Below, one piece after another: positions 4,277-5,286 of a stretch of DNA of 5,286 bases (its first letter is position 1; each line of letters begins with the position of its first letter). The translations under genes and the position numbers were made by a program. Source of the stretch: Elusimicrobiota bacterium (GTDB lineage: Bacteria; Elusimicrobiota; Elusimicrobia; Elusimicrobiales; UBA9959); the NCBI GenBank assembly GCA_022703115.1, contig JAKLEK010000117.1, positions 1 through 5,286 of the forward strand, given 5' to 3'. A model generated the notes under the pieces. That model made no database searches. It had not been told where the DNA came from and saw only the letters and a program-made list of their open reading frames with translations.

Positions 4277-5286
4277 TCAGGCTTTACGGGCTATCAGGTA
4301 GGCTACCGCGGCCTTACCGCCGGCCGCGTCGCTCAGGGAGTCCGCGGCGGTCCGGAAGCCGGCGTCCGTCAGGAATTCTTTCAGCGCCATCATCGATACC
4401 AGCATCGGAACCCTGAAACGGCGGTCCGACCCTATCCCCGAAGAGTACATGGCCGCCAGCGTTTTAGCGTAAGGCCGGTCGGCGGGCGGCTCCTTGAGCG
4501 CGGCCGCGGCGAGGGCCGCCGTTTCTTCGGAGGAGAGCGGTTCGAAGACCAGTCTACGCTTCCGGTCCGACCCGACCAGTTCCCGGTTCAGGACCTTGAG
4601 CGTGAACCGCCGGAATTTTCCGGTAAGGACCGCGTCCGGCCAGTCGGGGAAATCCTTTAGGTGGATAAGCCGGCCGTCCGGTTTCAGCAGCCTTTTAGCT
4701 TCGGACAGGAAAGCGATGAGGCTGTCCGACGCCAGCGCGTCGAAGCACTCCAGCCCTACTACCGCGTCCAGGCATCCGTCCGGGAACGGCAGGGCTTTGA
4801 TGTCCGAGCGGCAGAAGAGGGCGCCGTTGCCGTGGCGGCCGGCGTAAAGGACGGCGTGCGGGTTCTTCTCGACCTGCGTCCAGTCGGTCCGCAGTTCGGG
4901 CGGGGCGTGCTTCCACAGGAATCCGCCGCCCGCGCCCGCCTCCAGTATCCTTGCTCCGCCCGCCAGAGCCGCTTTATCGAGCAGAATGCGCCGTATATCC
5001 CTTTCCATCTCGCGGACCCGGCCCGCGGCGATGCGCTTGGCCTCCAGGCTCAGGAAGTTCCACTCGAGGTAGTCGGCCCCGGGCGCGTTAAACGCGCGGC
5101 TTTCGTGCACGGAACGCCGGGCCTCGTAGCGCGCGAAATAGAGCTCGGCTTCGGAAAGGAGCAGGAACAGCGCCGCTATGCCGAACAGCGGGGTCAGCGG
5201 GTGCCGGGCGCCGGTCGCGGCCAGCCAGGCCAGGCCGCCCGCCAGAAGGGCGATATCCGCGCCGAATGACGGCTTCGTCCCCAGCA
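4277..5286 (-). CDS. Membrane-anchored class I SAM-dependent methyltransferase (5' end at or off window edge)
   Basis: The frame is open from the TGA at 4277-4279 to the window edge, giving 335 residues. The apparent GTG start at 5110 has no Shine-Dalgarno and is probably an internal Val. The 58 upstream residues hold two hydrophobic segments, about 11-25 (IALLAGGLAWLAATG) and 31-50 (TPLFGIAALFLLL core), followed by a basic stretch (ARYEARR), which suggests a two-helix anchor with the enzyme in the cytoplasm. The Rossmann-type methyltransferase fold follows: motif I ILEAGAGGGF (about 113-122), acidic Glu at about 139 at the end of strand 2, SDIKALPFPDGCLDAVV (about 160-176), and LKPDGRLI (about 200-207). 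The overall pattern is Methyltransf_11-like. The C-terminal third has no motif I recognise. The first, incomplete codon of the window is xTG, which could itself be the start. The substrate is unknown; a lipid or other membrane-linked acceptor would fit the anchor but is inference. A gap of 105 bases separates it from the DUF2779 gene. Confidence 0.88.
   Translation of the reverse strand, partial: LGTKPSFGADIALLAGGLAWLAATGARHPLTPLFGIAALFLLLSEAELYFARYEARRSVHESRAFNAPGADYLEWNFLSLEAKRIAAGRVREMERDIRRILLDKAALAGGARILEAGAGGGFLWKHAPPELRTDWTQVEKNPHAVLYAGRHGNGALFCRSDIKALPFPDGCLDAVVGLECFDALASDSLIAFLSEAKRLLKPDGRLIHLKDFPDWPDAVLTGKFRRFTLKVLNRELVGSDRKRRLVFEPLSSEETAALAAAALKEPPADRPYAKTLAAMYSSGIGSDRRFRVPMLVSMMALKEFLTDAGFRTAADSLSDAAGGKAAVAYLIARKA

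Noticed and set aside
5108..5110. GTG as the start codon of the methyltransferase
   Set aside because: There is no Shine-Dalgarno upstream, and the frame continues to the window edge with plausible transmembrane sequence.
4661..5269. 202-codon open frame on the plus strand opposite the methyltransferase
   Set aside because: It is antisense to clear methyltransferase motifs and to the extended N-terminal frame. The protein is rich in Arg, Gly and Gln, as shadow frames are, and has no motif.

Overview
The window is GC-rich bacterial DNA (roughly 60% or more GC by eye). It carries four protein genes, one tRNA gene and short, well-structured intergenic regions. Nothing in it fixes the phylum. 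Clear Shine-Dalgarno sites, two GTG starts or apparent starts, a tRNA without an encoded CCA and a secreted alanine/proline-linker MORN-type protein suggest a free-living or environmental bacterium, and I would only guess at a lineage such as Elusimicrobiota. No IS element, CRISPR array, integrase or attachment site was seen.

Layout. Bases 1-1188 (+) encode a nearly complete NifS-type cysteine desulfurase that lacks only its first few residues, which lie off the left edge. A promoter with an extended -10 box (1227-1255) then drives a tRNA with anticodon CAT (1267-1340), more likely tRNA-Ile2 (lysidine type) than elongator tRNA-Met. A perfect 18-bp hairpin (1356-1394) follows and lies in the convergent gap between the plus-strand and minus-strand transcripts. 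The same gap holds a five-copy degenerate 7-bp tandem repeat with an embedded 16-bp palindrome (1460-1494). The rest is minus strand. From 1527 to 2624 is an exported protein with a small beta-type N-terminal domain, an AAPAEP repeat linker and YwqK/MORN_2-like repeats. From 2690 to 4171 is a DUF2779 protein joining a Cas4-like Fe-S PD-(D/E)XK nuclease region to a DEDDy exonuclease-like region. From 4277 to the right edge is a class I SAM-dependent methyltransferase.

The genes do not look like one pathway. Each of the two inner minus-strand genes seems to have its own extended -10 promoter and Shine-Dalgarno site, so they look like separate transcription units (housekeeping sulfur transfer, tRNA, envelope protein, nuclease, methyltransferase). 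The two points most worth attention are these. The methyltransferase frame stays open past its apparent GTG start to the window edge and adds two hydrophobic segments, so it is probably membrane-anchored. The DUF2779 protein carries two complete-looking nuclease active-site sets in one chain. I found no convincing evidence of a wholly new multi-gene system.
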